Assembly (NCBI GenBank): GCA_902510655.1
Contig: CABXBY010000002.1
Coordinates: forward strand, 1-55,841
Reading direction: 5' to 3'
DNA: 55,841 nucleotides
Origin: an uncultured Bacteroidota bacterium
GTDB lineage: Bacteria > Bacteroidota > Bacteroidia > Flavobacteriales > Flavobacteriaceae
Below, piece after piece: positions 16,860 to 25,933 of the stretch. Position 1 is the first letter of the stretch, and each line of letters starts with the position of its first letter. Under the pieces are notes generated by a model. It saw only the letters and a list, made by a program, of their open reading frames with translations, searched no databases and was not told the origin of the DNA. Both the position numbers and the translations under genes were made by a program.

Positions 16860-17565
16860 TATTAAATTTTTATTTATTCTATTTTTTTTAATTTGTGGTA
16901 AGGATTATTCTCAAAAAATTATGAATTTGGACTTAGTTACAGGAATTAATCACAATGATTTAGTTGGAGACAGTTTAAAACTAGAATCTCAGACATTTTT
17001 TGCTTTCAAAAAAATGGAAGAAGCTGCAAAAAAGGACGGTATTATTTTAAAAATTGTTTCAGCCCATAGATCATTTGAAAGACAAAATTTTATTTGGAAT
17101 AAAAAATATAACAAATTCACCAATGAATATTCATTAAATCCAGTTGATGCTATTAATGAAATTATTCGTTTTTCTACTATACCTGGTACATCTCGACACC
17201 ATTGGGGCACCGATATTGACATAATTGACGGAAATTATCCAGACGAGAACAATGTTCTTATGTCGGAAAAATATGACAAGGGAGGAGTTTTTTATGAATT
17301 AAAAAAATGGCTTTTAAGTAATTCAGAAAAATATGGTTTTTACCTAACTTATAATAACGATCCAAACAGAAAGGGGTTTGAATACGAACCATGGCATTAC
17401 AGTTACAAACCAAGCTCTAAAAAATATTTAAAGCTGTTAATTAGTTCTGATTTAGAAAAACTTTTCAAAAACAAGAACCTTAATGGCCATCAATATTTTG
17501 ATAAAAACTTTATTGACAAATATATTAAAGAATATATAATGGATATTAATCCTGATTTAAAATAA
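16849..17565 (+). CDS. VanY-type D-Ala-D-Ala carboxypeptidase (M15B), exported
   Basis: A 238-residue zinc carboxypeptidase of the LAS superfamily with a signal peptide (FLFILFFLICGKDYS). The zinc motif is GTSRHHWGTDIDI, giving His117 and Asp124, with the downstream His in YEPWHYSY near residue 185. IVSAHRSFERQNFIWNKKY is the typical VanY/M15B lead. It should remove terminal D-Ala from peptidoglycan stem peptides in the periplasm, which fits the other wall genes in the window (murF, anmK). No resistance cluster (vanHAX-like) accompanies it, so a housekeeping role is more likely than glycopeptide resistance. Confidence 0.9.
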   Translation: MKNNIKFLFILFFLICGKDYSQKIMNLDLVTGINHNDLVGDSLKLESQTFFAFKKMEEAAKKDGIILKIVSAHRSFERQNFIWNKKYNKFTNEYSLNPVDAINEIIRFSTIPGTSRHHWGTDIDIIDGNYPDENNVLMSEKYDKGGVFYELKKWLLSNSEKYGFYLTYNNDPNRKGFEYEPWHYSYKPSSKKYLKLLISSDLEKLFKNKNLNGHQYFDKNFIDKYIKEYIMDINPDLK

Positions 17566-17584
17566 ACGATCCTAAGATTATAAT

Positions 17585-17592
17585 TATATTTG
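17585..17592 (+). promoter_or_regulatory. -7 promoter box TATATTTG for gpmI
   Basis: Exact TAnnTTTG match 25 bases before the TTG start of gpmI and downstream of the VanY stop. No clear TTTG -33 element is seen at the usual distance. It suggests that gpmI begins its own unit. Confidence 0.65.
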
Positions 17593-17616
17593 TAATGTAA
17601 TATTAATCACTATCCT

Positions 17617-19143
17617 TTGACAAATAATAAGAAAGTTCTTTTAATGATTCTAGACGGTTGGGGTATTGCCAAAGAACCATCTGTTTCAGCTATTGACAAG
17701 GCACAAACACCATACATTGATTCTTTATACGACAAACATGCTAATTCAAAGTTAATTACTTATGGTGCTGGAGTTGGACTTCCTGATGGTCAAATGGGAA
17801 ATAGTGAGGTAGGTCATATGAATCTTGGAGCTGGAAGAATAGTCTATCAAGATTTCGCTAAAATTAATTTAGATATCGATCAAAATAAATTTAAAAATTT
17901 AAAAAATTTAAAAAATCCATTAAAAGAAGTTCAAGAAAATAAAAAGAAATTACACTTAATTGGTTTAGTTTCTGACGGAGGAGTACACTCTCACATCAAT
18001 CACTTGGAAGCTATTTTAAAATTAACTGGTGAGATGAATCTAGAAAAAGTTTTTGTTCATGCTTTTACTGACGGAAGAGATGTTGATCCAAAATCAGGTA
18101 AAGGTTTTATAGAAAGAATTGAAAAACATACTCAATCTAATGGAGCCACTTTAGCAAGTGTAATTGGAAGATATTATGCAATGGATAGAGACAAAAGATG
18201 GGAAAGAACAAAAAAATGTTATGATCTTTTGGTAAGCGGAAAGGGTATTAAAACTTCGAATATATCAAAATCTATAAAAGAATCTTATGAGAATAACATT
18301 AGCGACGAATTTATTGAGCCAATAGTTGCCGTTGATAAAAATAATAACCCAAAAGCTATTATTGAAAATGGTGATGTTGTTATATTTTTTAATTTTAGAA
18401 CAGATAGAGGAAGACAACTTACAGAGGTTTTATCCCAAAATGATTTTTTAGAAAAAGGTATGTCAAAACTTGACTTAGAGTTTATAACTATGACCAACTA
18501 TAATGAATCCTTCAAAGGAATTAAAAAAATATATGAAAAAGATAATTTGAATGATACTCTAGGTGAAGTCCTTTCAAAAAATAAAAAAAAACAAATTAGA
18601 ATTGCAGAAACTGAAAAATATCCACATGTTACATTTTTTTTCAATGGTGGAAGAGAAAAAGCTTATGAGGGTGAAAAAAGAATACTTTGTCAATCTCCTA
18701 AAGTTGCTACATACGACTTAAAACCTGAGATGAGTGCTCATGAAATAACTGACGCTATTATTCCTGAAATTGAGAAGGGAGATGTCGATTTTATTTGTTT
18801 AAATTTTGCTAATCCAGACATGGTTGGACATACTGGTATAATGTCTGCAGCTATAAAGGCGTGTGAAACGGTAGATATTTGTTCAAAGCGCATAATTGAA
18901 AAAGCAAAAAATAAAGACTATTCTATTTTAGTAATTGCTGACCATGGAAATTCAGATGTTATGATAAATAAAGATGGATCACCCAATACAGCACATACAA
19001 CAAACATGGTTCCTTTAATTTTAATTGACAACGATATTAAAAAAATTCAAAATGGAATTCTTGGGGACATTGCTCCCACAATTCTTGATATCATGAATAT
19101 AGAAATTCCTGAAAAAATGACCTGTAAATCCTTAATTATTTAA
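17617..19143 (+). CDS. gpmI: 2,3-bisphosphoglycerate-independent phosphoglycerate mutase
   Basis: This manganese enzyme interconverts 3- and 2-phosphoglycerate in glycolysis. At 508 residues it has normal family length. The alkaline phosphatase-fold motifs are MILDGWG (Asp13) and DGQMGNSEVGHMNLGAGRIVYQD with the phosphoserine nucleophile Ser63. Later motifs include HAFTDGRDV, GRYYAMDRDKRW, NFANPDMVGHTG and IADHGNSD. The start is TTG at 17617: an in-frame stop (TAA, 17593) rules out anything longer, and the next ATG (17644) would delete the start of the catalytic core. The thioredoxin-like gene follows after two bases. Confidence 0.96.
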   Translation: MTNNKKVLLMILDGWGIAKEPSVSAIDKAQTPYIDSLYDKHANSKLITYGAGVGLPDGQMGNSEVGHMNLGAGRIVYQDFAKINLDIDQNKFKNLKNLKNPLKEVQENKKKLHLIGLVSDGGVHSHINHLEAILKLTGEMNLEKVFVHAFTDGRDVDPKSGKGFIERIEKHTQSNGATLASVIGRYYAMDRDKRWERTKKCYDLLVSGKGIKTSNISKSIKESYENNISDEFIEPIVAVDKNNNPKAIIENGDVVIFFNFRTDRGRQLTEVLSQNDFLEKGMSKLDLEFITMTNYNESFKGIKKIYEKDNLNDTLGEVLSKNKKKQIRIAETEKYPHVTFFFNGGREKAYEGEKRILCQSPKVATYDLKPEMSAHEITDAIIPEIEKGDVDFICLNFANPDMVGHTGIMSAAIKACETVDICSKRIIEKAKNKDYSILVIADHGNSDVMINKDGSPNTAHTTNMVPLILIDNDIKKIQNGILGDIAPTILDIMNIEIPEKMTCKSLII

Positions 19144-19145
19144 GA

Positions 19146-19706
19146 ATGAAAAAAAATTCAAAAATAATACTCGCTTTAATTATTATTTCTCCAATTTTTT
19201 GGATTTTTCAAGATTTGATTATGTTTAGTAATTCAAAAACTACTGAAAACACTGAATCTGAAGAATACACTGATATAATTGGATTATTTAATAGAGAAGA
19301 ACTTTTAAATAACCCTCATGCAGAATGGTTTAATCAAAATTATTCAGATTACAATCTTGATCAGGAAACTTTAAGTAAACTAAAACCATTATTTAAGGAT
19401 ATAGAGATAACTGTTTTTATGGGTACATGGTGTTCAGATAGTAGAAAAGAAATTCCTGTTTTTTATAAATTAATTGACAAACTTAACTTTAGTGAGAATT
19501 CAATTGAATTAATTGGGATGACATTGGAAAAAACTACACCGGATAGTCTTGAGCTTAATCAAAATTTAATAAATGTTCCAACTTTTATATTTAAAAAGGG
19601 TGGCAAAGAAATAAATAGAATAGTTGAATTTCCATTAGAAACAATTGAAAAAGATATACTTGAAATTTTAACTACAAACAATTATCAAAATCCATACGAT
19701 TTTTAA
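19146..19706 (+). CDS. Thioredoxin-like protein with a CxxS active site
   Basis: A 186-residue protein with an N-terminal membrane anchor or uncleaved signal (IILALIIISPIFWIFQDLI) and a thioredoxin-like fold. The active-site position reads FMGTWCSDSRKEIPVFYKLID, so Cys96 is followed by Ser99 instead of the second Cys of CxxC. VPTFIFKKGGKEINRIVEF supplies the cis-Pro strand. A single-Cys site suggests a monothiol or binding role rather than dithiol exchange. The gene sits between gpmI and map with two and one spacer bases, so it is part of that operon. The membrane side of the domain is presumed periplasmic. Confidence 0.83.
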   Translation: MKKNSKIILALIIISPIFWIFQDLIMFSNSKTTENTESEEYTDIIGLFNREELLNNPHAEWFNQNYSDYNLDQETLSKLKPLFKDIEITVFMGTWCSDSRKEIPVFYKLIDKLNFSENSIELIGMTLEKTTPDSLELNQNLINVPTFIFKKGGKEINRIVEFPLETIEKDILEILTTNNYQNPYDF

Positions 19707-19707
19707 A

Positions 19708-20508
19708 ATGAGTTTAATTAAAAGTCTTGAAGAAATAGAGTTAATTCGTGAAAGTGCTCAACTAGTGTCTAAAACACTTGGTATGCTTGCTAAAGAAATC
19801 AAGCCTGGGATAAACACATTGTTTCTTGACAATTTAGCTGAGACATTTATTAGAGATCATAAAGCTGAACCTGGTTTTTTAGGTTTATATGATTTTCCTA
19901 ATACGCTTTGTATAAGTCCAAATTCTCAAGTTGTTCATGGAATTCCTAATAGTGAGATTGTTAATGAAGGAGATATTCTTTCAATAGATTGTGGTGTCTT
20001 AAAAAACGGATACTACGGAGATCACGCATATACTTTTGGTGTTGGAGAAATTGATGCAGAGGTTGAAAGATTATTACAAACCACTAAAGAATCTCTTTAT
20101 GTAGGAATTGAACAATTTAAAGTTGGAAACAGAGTTGGAGATGTTGGTTATGCTATTCAAAACTATAATGAATCAAGGGGATATGGAGTTGTTAGAGAAT
20201 TGGTTGGTCATGGTCTTGGAAAAGAAATGCACGAAAAACCTGAAATGCCTAATTATGGAAAAAGAGGATCTGGTAAAAAATTTCTGAACGGAATGGTAGT
20301 TGCTATTGAGCCAATGATTAATCTAGGAACATCAAAAATCAATCAATTAAATGACGGTTGGACTATTCTAACAAGAGATAAAAAACCTAGTGCTCACTTC
20401 GAACATAATGTTGCTATTATTGATGGAAAGCCGAAACTATTATCAACCTTTGATTATGTTTATCAAGCATTAGGAATTAAAAGTGATGAAGAAGTGCCTT
20501 TTAAATAA
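19708..20508 (+). CDS. map: Type I methionine aminopeptidase
   Basis: This enzyme removes the initiator methionine from nascent proteins in the cytoplasm. The 266-residue protein has the pita-bread fold motifs: VVHGIPNSEIVNEGDILSIDCGVLKNGYYGDHAYTF with two metal Asp, ELVGHGLGKEMHEKPEMPNYG with the metal His, VVAIEPMI with a metal Glu, and the final SAHFEHNVAI Glu. It lacks the N-terminal zinc extension of eukaryotic forms. The gene begins one base after the thioredoxin-like gene and is followed after five bases by a methyltransferase gene. Confidence 0.97.
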   Translation: MSLIKSLEEIELIRESAQLVSKTLGMLAKEIKPGINTLFLDNLAETFIRDHKAEPGFLGLYDFPNTLCISPNSQVVHGIPNSEIVNEGDILSIDCGVLKNGYYGDHAYTFGVGEIDAEVERLLQTTKESLYVGIEQFKVGNRVGDVGYAIQNYNESRGYGVVRELVGHGLGKEMHEKPEMPNYGKRGSGKKFLNGMVVAIEPMINLGTSKINQLNDGWTILTRDKKPSAHFEHNVAIIDGKPKLLSTFDYVYQALGIKSDEEVPFK

Positions 20509-20513
20509 ATAGA

Positions 20514-21290
20514 TTGAAACAACTAGTTAAATTTTTAATAAATATTGTCCCAAGGCCTTATTTGATATGGCTTAGTAACTTTTTTAGTCCAATTTTAGAT
20601 ATTTATTTTAGAGGAACTAAGTTTGTTGACCCAATAAATGGTAAATCGTATAGAAAATTCCTCCCTTATGGATATGTTATACAAAGAGAAAATGCACTTA
20701 GCCCTGGAACTTTGTCTCTTGAAAGACATAGATTATTATGGTTATTTTTAAATAATGAAACTATTTTTTTTAAAGAAAAAATAAAAGTATTACACATAGC
20801 ACCTGAACAATCTTTCTATAATATTTTTAAAAAACAGAAAAATATAAATTATACAACATATGATTTAAATTCTCCACTTGCTTCAATAAAAGGGGACATT
20901 TGTAATATGCCATTTAACGAAAATTCCTTTGATTTTATATTATGTAATCATGTCCTTGAACATATTGAAGATGATCATAAAGCTATGAGTGAAATATTTA
21001 GAGTTTTAAATATTGGTGGTAAAGCGATTCTTCAGGTTCCATTAAATCAAAATTCAAAAAATACATTAGAGGATAATACAATCACAAGCGAAAAAGAAAG
21101 AATTGAAAAATTTGGACAATATGACCACGTAAGATTATATGGGATGGACTATTTTGAAAGGCTCAAAAAAGTTGGATTTGAAGTTGAGCAGATTAAATAT
21201 GCATTAAATTACAATAAAAAGGATATTAAGAAATATGGAATAACAGAAAATGAGATTATACCTTTATGTAAAAAATTAATCAAAAATTAA
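20514..21290 (+). CDS. Class I SAM-dependent methyltransferase
   Basis: A 258-residue methyltransferase of the Methyltransf_11 type. After a hydrophobic N-terminal segment (FLINIVPRPYLIWLSNFFSPILDIYF), the SAM fold runs VLHIAPEQSFYNIF, YTTYDLNS, IKGDICNMPFNENSFDFILCNHVLEHIEDDHKAMSEIFRVL and GGKAILQVPL. The VLHIAPE motif replaces the usual VLDxGxG, as in a flavobacterial subgroup found near map. The start is TTG at 20514 (KQLVKFLINI). The substrate is unknown. It ends the gpmI-map run and overlaps the convergent apbE gene by 15 bases. Confidence 0.85.
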   Translation: MKQLVKFLINIVPRPYLIWLSNFFSPILDIYFRGTKFVDPINGKSYRKFLPYGYVIQRENALSPGTLSLERHRLLWLFLNNETIFFKEKIKVLHIAPEQSFYNIFKKQKNINYTTYDLNSPLASIKGDICNMPFNENSFDFILCNHVLEHIEDDHKAMSEIFRVLNIGGKAILQVPLNQNSKNTLEDNTITSEKERIEKFGQYDHVRLYGMDYFERLKKVGFEVEQIKYALNYNKKDIKKYGITENEIIPLCKKLIKN

Positions 21291-22271
21291 TTGCTTAAAA
21301 CCTTGACTGTAATAGGTCTGAATTTCATTGTTTGAATCAAAATAAATAATCATTCCATCCAAAGAGTCATCAGCATTAATTAAATCCATAGATTTTTCGA
21401 GAGGCATAGCCATAAACGCTGTTGCATAAGCATCTGCAGTCATACAATTTTCTGCAATTACAGATGATGCTAGAACATTTGTTTGATTTGCACTGCCATT
21501 ATTAGGATTGATAGTATGCACAATTTTAATACCTGTTTCTGGGTCAATCAAAAATTTTCTGTAATTTCCTGAGCTAGCAAGTGCCGTATTTTTTAAAAAG
21601 ATTTTTTGCTTAGTATTATCGGGTTTTAATGGATCTGAAATTCCAACTTTCCATCTACTATTGGTTATATTATTGATTCCACTGGCATACATTTCACCTC
21701 CGATTTCAATTAAATGATTTGAAATATTATTTTCCTTTAAAGCATTAGATAATAAATCAACACAATAACCCTTGGCAATTGCATTAAAATCAAGGTACAT
21801 TCCTTTATTTAGTTTAACTATTCTGTTATTAAGTATTACTTTATCAAAACCAATATAATTCATTATACTATCTACATTCACAGAGTATTTAGGGACTGTA
21901 TTTGGTCCCAATCCGTAAGCATTTGCTAGAATACCTGCAGTTGGGTCAAAATAGCCCATAGTATGCTTCCAAATTGATTTTGACTTGTTAAATACTTTGA
22001 TAAAATTGTCATCAACCTCAACTAAATCATATCCATTATTAATTTTAGATATATCCGAACTTGAAATATAAGTTGAAAGTGATTTGTTTAAATCAAAAAA
22101 AATAGAATCAGTTATAGATTCCAAATTCTTTAAGGGCTTTTCTGAATTATATATAATAGTAAACTCAGTACCTAATGCATAACCTGAATAAGAGTAGGTA
22201 TTGTATGACTTTGTACAACTAATTAAGAAACAGATAAAGAATAAAAAACTAATTAATCTTCTCGATACCAT
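21276..22271 (-). CDS. apbE: FAD:protein FMN transferase, lipoprotein
   Basis: ApbE attaches FMN covalently to threonine residues of proteins such as NqrB and NqrC, on the periplasmic side. I start at ATG 22271 ([22 protein letters not shown]), which gives a clean lipoprotein signal with Cys19; ATG at 22274 is equivalent. The track start at 22322 adds an unlikely 17-residue prefix. Motifs seen are GTEFTIIYN, FDPTAGILANAYGLG, MYLDFNAIAKGYCVDLL, EIGGEMYASG and ENCMTADAYATAFM. As the last gene behind nqrABCDEF it supplies the maturase for that same complex, which explains its position. Confidence 0.95.
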   Translation of the reverse strand: MVSRRLISFLFFICFLISCTKSYNTYSYSGYALGTEFTIIYNSEKPLKNLESITDSIFFDLNKSLSTYISSSDISKINNGYDLVEVDDNFIKVFNKSKSIWKHTMGYFDPTAGILANAYGLGPNTVPKYSVNVDSIMNYIGFDKVILNNRIVKLNKGMYLDFNAIAKGYCVDLLSNALKENNISNHLIEIGGEMYASGINNITNSRWKVGISDPLKPDNTKQKIFLKNTALASSGNYRKFLIDPETGIKIVHTINPNNGSANQTNVLASSVIAENCMTADAYATAFMAMPLEKSMDLINADDSLDGMIIYFDSNNEIQTYYSQGFKQLIFD

Positions 22272-22644
22272 CATAATTAACAATATAGCTTGAATTCTTA
22301 AATAAAGGTAATTCATAATCATCAGAGTTTGCCAATCCTACTTTTGCACATAATAATTTAGCGTCAAATTTAGTACAATGATCTAAAATTTTATTAAGAT
22401 TTTTAACCTCAAATGTTTTAGGATTTTCAGGATAAAGAATAGCTTTAACTATTATAAAATATAGTTGTTTGTTTTTAGTACATACGAACTGAGGGTTTTT
22501 TTCCAAAGAACTATTAATGGATAAAAATTCATAATTATCTTTCTCTAGATCTTTGCCAATGATATTCATTGCCAATCTATGAAGCTCTTCTTTACCTAAT
22601 GGAACTGGCAGTAAATTATCCTCCAAAGTCGTCAAATCTGACAT
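22249..22644 (-). CDS. Conserved small protein of flavobacterial nqr operons
   Basis: A 131-residue cytoplasmic-looking protein between nqrF and apbE. I prefer ATG 22644 ([14 protein letters not shown]) to the track start at 22668. I recall homologues at this position in flavobacterial nqr operons that databases label as NqrF, although it has none of the NqrF domains. The predicted order is helix ([18 protein letters not shown]), strand (YEFLSINSS), strand ([10 protein letters not shown]), strand ([12 protein letters not shown]), helix ([12 protein letters not shown]), strand ([12 protein letters not shown]). This resembles the core of a PD-(D/E)XK fold with the catalytic residues lost. A role in Na+-NQR assembly is inferred from position only. 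Confidence 0.75.
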   Translation of the reverse strand: MSDLTTLEDNLLPVPLGKEELHRLAMNIIGKDLEKDNYEFLSINSSLEKNPQFVCTKNKQLYFIIVKAILYPENPKTFEVKNLNKILDHCTKFDAKLLCAKVGLANSDDYELPLFKNSSYIVNYDGIEKIN

Positions 22645-23914
22645 TTTCCGGCGGAACTCCAAAATCATCAGCCATTTTTTCTATAGCTTGATTCATTAAA
22701 GGTGGACCACAAAAATACACTTCAATGTCTTCAGGGTTTTCGTGATGATTCAAATAATTGTCTATTACGGTTTGATGAACAAATCCAGTAAATCCATCAC
22801 CTTCTCCATCTAAACCATCTTTAACTTTCCAGTCGTCTTCATCTGTTGGTTCAGAAAGAGCTAAATAAAATTTGAAATTAGGAAAGTCTTTTTCAAGGGC
22901 CTTAAAATGATCAACATAAAATAATTCCCTTTTTGATCTTCCTCCATACCAAAAACTAACCTTTCTTCCCGTTTTGAGTGTTCTAAACAGATGATACAAA
23001 TGTGATCTCATTGGAGCCATTCCTGCACCACCACCTACGTACAGCATTTCGGCTTCAGAATCATTTATAAAAAATTCTCCAAAAGGACCAGAAATAGTTA
23101 CTTTATCACCAGGTTTTTTAGAAAATATATAAGATGAAGCAACACCTGGATTTACATCCATCCAATTATTAGCCGCTCTATCCCATGGCGGAGTAGCAAT
23201 CCTTACATTCAACATTATTTCTTTTCCTTCTGCTGGATAAGAAGCCATAGAATAAGCACGTTCGACTGATTCAGTATTTTTCATTTTTAAATCCCAAAGC
23301 TTAAATTTGTCCCATTCTAATTGAAACTTATTTGGATCTCCTGGGTGTTCCTCAGGATGGGACTCAATATTCATGTCTTTAAAATCTATATCGCATTCTG
23401 GTATTTCTATTTGAATATAACCACCTGCTTTATAACCCATATCTTCAGGTATTTCAACAACAAATTCTTTTATAAACGAGGCCACATTCCAATTTCTAAC
23501 GACTGTTCCCTCCCATTTTTTTATACCAAAAACTTCTTCAGGCACTTGAATAATCATGTCTTGTTTAACTTTAACTTGACATCCTAATCTCCATCCTTCA
23601 GCAATTTCTTTTCTGGAAAAATGAGGTGCTTCAGTTGGTAGTATTTCACCCCCACCCTCACTGATAATACACTTACATTGAACACAAGTTCCACCTCCTC
23701 CACAAGCTGAGGGTAAAAATATTTTGTTATTACTTAAAGTTGAAAGAAGTGTGTCTCCAGAATTTACCTCAACTTCATTTTCTCCGTTAACAAGTAATTT
23801 AACAGGTCCTGAAGGAACTAATTTAGCCTTAACACCAAGCAACATCCCTACCAAAAGAAAAGTAATTCCCAAAAAAATTAAAATGCTAAATAAAATATAA
23901 GTTGAAATTGTCAT
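22616..23914 (-). CDS. nqrF: Na+-translocating NADH:quinone reductase subunit F
   Basis: NqrF is the NADH-oxidising entry subunit, carrying FAD and a 2Fe-2S cluster. A single N-terminal membrane helix (residues 5-28) is followed by a plant-type ferredoxin domain with Cys71, Cys77, Cys80 ([15 protein letters not shown]) and Cys112 (RLGCQV). The FAD/NADH domain includes [42 protein letters not shown] and the C-terminal [12 protein letters not shown] and FDDFGG. At 432 residues it is slightly longer than the proteobacterial form. It follows nqrE after eight bases and overlaps the next small gene. Confidence 0.98.
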   Translation of the reverse strand: MTISTYILFSILIFLGITFLLVGMLLGVKAKLVPSGPVKLLVNGENEVEVNSGDTLLSTLSNNKIFLPSACGGGGTCVQCKCIISEGGGEILPTEAPHFSRKEIAEGWRLGCQVKVKQDMIIQVPEEVFGIKKWEGTVVRNWNVASFIKEFVVEIPEDMGYKAGGYIQIEIPECDIDFKDMNIESHPEEHPGDPNKFQLEWDKFKLWDLKMKNTESVERAYSMASYPAEGKEIMLNVRIATPPWDRAANNWMDVNPGVASSYIFSKKPGDKVTISGPFGEFFINDSEAEMLYVGGGAGMAPMRSHLYHLFRTLKTGRKVSFWYGGRSKRELFYVDHFKALEKDFPNFKFYLALSEPTDEDDWKVKDGLDGEGDGFTGFVHQTVIDNYLNHHENPEDIEVYFCGPPLMNQAIEKMADDFGVPPENVRFDDFGG

Positions 23915-23922
23915 AAAAAAAA

Positions 23923-24537
23923 TTAAAGTTTAATTCCCATAAAGCTCATAAAACCAATAGCCATTAGTCCAGTTATAATAAATGTTATTCCTAATCCCTT
24001 TAAAGGAGCGGGAACATTAGAGTATGCTATTTTTTCACGTATAGCTGCAATAGCTAGAATAGCTAGAAGCCAACCAATTCCTGACCCAAGACCGTAAATG
24101 GCTGATTCTGTAATACCTGAAAAATCTTTAATCTGCATAAAAAGTGATCCTCCTAGAATGGCACAATTAACAGCAATTAATGGTAAAAATATTCCAAGAG
24201 CTCCATATAAAGCTGGAGAAAATTTCTCAACAATCATTTCTACTAACTGAACCATAGAAGCGATTACAGCTATGAACATAATAAAACTTAAAAAACTTAA
24301 ATCGAGTTCAGCATATTCAGGTCCAATCCATTTTAATGCTCCAGCTTGTAAAAGATATTGATCAATTAAAAAGTTTAGAGGAACAGTAATTGTTAATACA
24401 AAAATTACTGCAAAACCCATTCCAATGGATGTTTTGACAGTTTTAGAAACAGCTAAATAAGAACACATCCCTAGGAAGTATGCAAAAACCATGTTTTCTA
24501 TGAAAATACTTTTAATAAATAAATTTGCGTAATCCAT
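23923..24537 (-). CDS. nqrE: Na+-translocating NADH:quinone reductase subunit E
   Basis: A 204-residue integral membrane subunit with six predicted helices, the family norm. Typical motifs are [27 protein letters not shown] and [18 protein letters not shown], each carrying a conserved Cys (Cys25 and about Cys120). These provide the ligands of the iron site at the NqrD/NqrE interface. The protein is homologous to RnfA. It is in the middle of the nqr operon, 11 bases after nqrD. Confidence 0.98.
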   Translation of the reverse strand: MDYANLFIKSIFIENMVFAYFLGMCSYLAVSKTVKTSIGMGFAVIFVLTITVPLNFLIDQYLLQAGALKWIGPEYAELDLSFLSFIMFIAVIASMVQLVEMIVEKFSPALYGALGIFLPLIAVNCAILGGSLFMQIKDFSGITESAIYGLGSGIGWLLAILAIAAIREKIAYSNVPAPLKGLGITFIITGLMAIGFMSFMGIKL

Positions 24538-24548
24538 TGTATAATTTT

Positions 24549-25169
24549 TTATCCTTGTTCAATAAGTTTTCTATTTCTAGATCTTTGTACCCATATAATT
24601 AGACCAACAGTAATCAAGGCCATTGGAGACAATAACATAAGACCATTGTCTACATAACCCATTTCATAAATGAAGTCAGGAATAGCTTGGATACCTAATA
24701 ATTTACCTGATCCTAAAAGTTCCCTAAAAAAAGCGACTAATATCAAAATCCATGCATACCCAAAAGCATTTCCTACTCCATCCAAAAATGATCTCCAAAC
24801 TCCATTACCGAGAGCAAAAGCTTCTAATCTTCCCATAACAATACAGTTAGTAATAATAAGTCCAATAAAAATTGATAGTTCTTTACTAACATCGTATGCA
24901 TACGCTCTTAAAACTTGATCAACCAATACAACCATAGAAGCTACAACTACAAGTTGAACAATAATTCTTATTCTGTTTGGAATTAAATCCCTTAAAATTG
25001 AAATAATTACATTACTAGCTGCCATTACTGCAATAACAGATAAACTCATTACAATAGCTGCTTTAAGCTGAACTGTAATAGCTAAAGCTGAACATATTCC
25101 TAGAACTTGGACAGTTATTGGGTTGTTGTCATCTAAAGGATCAGTAAGTAAAACTTTATTTTTAGACAT
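24549..25169 (-). CDS. nqrD: Na+-translocating NADH:quinone reductase subunit D
   Basis: A 206-residue membrane subunit paralogous to NqrE and related to RnfE. Conserved parts are [28 protein letters not shown] with a Cys in the first helix, and [23 protein letters not shown] with the second Cys. These Cys pair with those of NqrE to bind iron in the membrane. Six hydrophobic helices are visible. It starts one base after nqrC. Confidence 0.98.
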   Translation of the reverse strand: MSKNKVLLTDPLDDNNPITVQVLGICSALAITVQLKAAIVMSLSVIAVMAASNVIISILRDLIPNRIRIIVQLVVVASMVVLVDQVLRAYAYDVSKELSIFIGLIITNCIVMGRLEAFALGNGVWRSFLDGVGNAFGYAWILILVAFFRELLGSGKLLGIQAIPDFIYEMGYVDNGLMLLSPMALITVGLIIWVQRSRNRKLIEQG

Positions 25170-25170
25170 A

Positions 25171-25932
25171 TTAATTTAGATTTAAGTTGTTATTTGATAC
25201 AACAGCAATGCTATTAGACGACTTTATAAACTCAAAATAAGGCACATAATGTGTTATTCTTTCTTTAATCATATCAGTAACCCCGTCACCAGTGATTGTA
25301 GCTCCAGAAATTGCATCAACTTCATGGTCGGTTTTATCAAGATTTGAAGGATCATTATTAGTTTTTGAAACAGTTATGCCCATAAGGTTACTGTTAGCAT
25401 CAAATAGCTTTTCATCAATAAATCTTTCAATAAACCAATCTTGAGTGATTTCAGCACCTAGACCCGCAGTTTCTCCCACATGATCAAAAACTACTCCTTT
25501 AATAGTATTTAAATCTTCCTTTAAAGAAATATATCCAAAAATCGCATTCCAAAGACCATTTCCTCTAATTGGAATTATGTAAAATTTCTCAGAATCAATT
25601 TCAGCTACATATAATGGGAAATCTTGTGTATCTGAAGATTTCTTTAGTTCTAGTGCAAGTTTAACATCTTTAAACACATTAACTGAATTATCTATCGAAC
25701 CATCGCTTTGAACAGCTAATTGTTCTTTAATATATTGATCAAAAAGTTTTTCAGCACCATCTCTATCAGTCTTTATTCCAACTGTTGAGAGAATATTTTG
25801 CATTTTTTCTTTTCTTACATTTTCATTTTGTAAATCCTTTAATGAAAAAGAAGTGTAAGCTAGCACTGTTGCTACAACAAAAACCATTAAAGTAGCAAAT
25901 GTAAAAGTGTATACGTTTGAGTCTCTGTTCAT
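25171..25932 (-). CDS. nqrC: Na+-translocating NADH:quinone reductase subunit C
   Basis: A 253-residue subunit with one N-terminal membrane helix (YTFTFATLMVFVVATVLAYTSFS) and a periplasmic FMN-binding domain. The flavinylation motif is DAISGATITGDG, with Thr212 as the covalent FMN attachment site made by ApbE. FDHVGETAGLGAEIT is the other family hallmark. It lies one base after nqrB and one before nqrD. Confidence 0.98.
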   Translation of the reverse strand: MNRDSNVYTFTFATLMVFVVATVLAYTSFSLKDLQNENVRKEKMQNILSTVGIKTDRDGAEKLFDQYIKEQLAVQSDGSIDNSVNVFKDVKLALELKKSSDTQDFPLYVAEIDSEKFYIIPIRGNGLWNAIFGYISLKEDLNTIKGVVFDHVGETAGLGAEITQDWFIERFIDEKLFDANSNLMGITVSKTNNDPSNLDKTDHEVDAISGATITGDGVTDMIKERITHYVPYFEFIKSSNSIAVVSNNNLNLN

Positions 25933-25933
25933 G

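Noticed and set aside
16849-17565. VanY-like gene as a glycopeptide-resistance determinant
   Set aside because: No vanH, vanA, vanX or sensor-regulator genes nearby, and Gram-negative outer membranes already exclude such drugs; a cell-wall trimming role is simpler.
17886-17918. Three tandem 9-base repeats (AATTTAAAA) in gpmI
   Set aside because: They encode an in-frame K-N-L repeat in a surface loop of a conserved enzyme; ordinary low-complexity AT sequence.
22249-22668. Labelling the 22249-22644 gene as a second NqrF
   Set aside because: It has no membrane helix, no 2Fe-2S cysteine motif and no FAD/NADH domain; only its position resembles nqrF.
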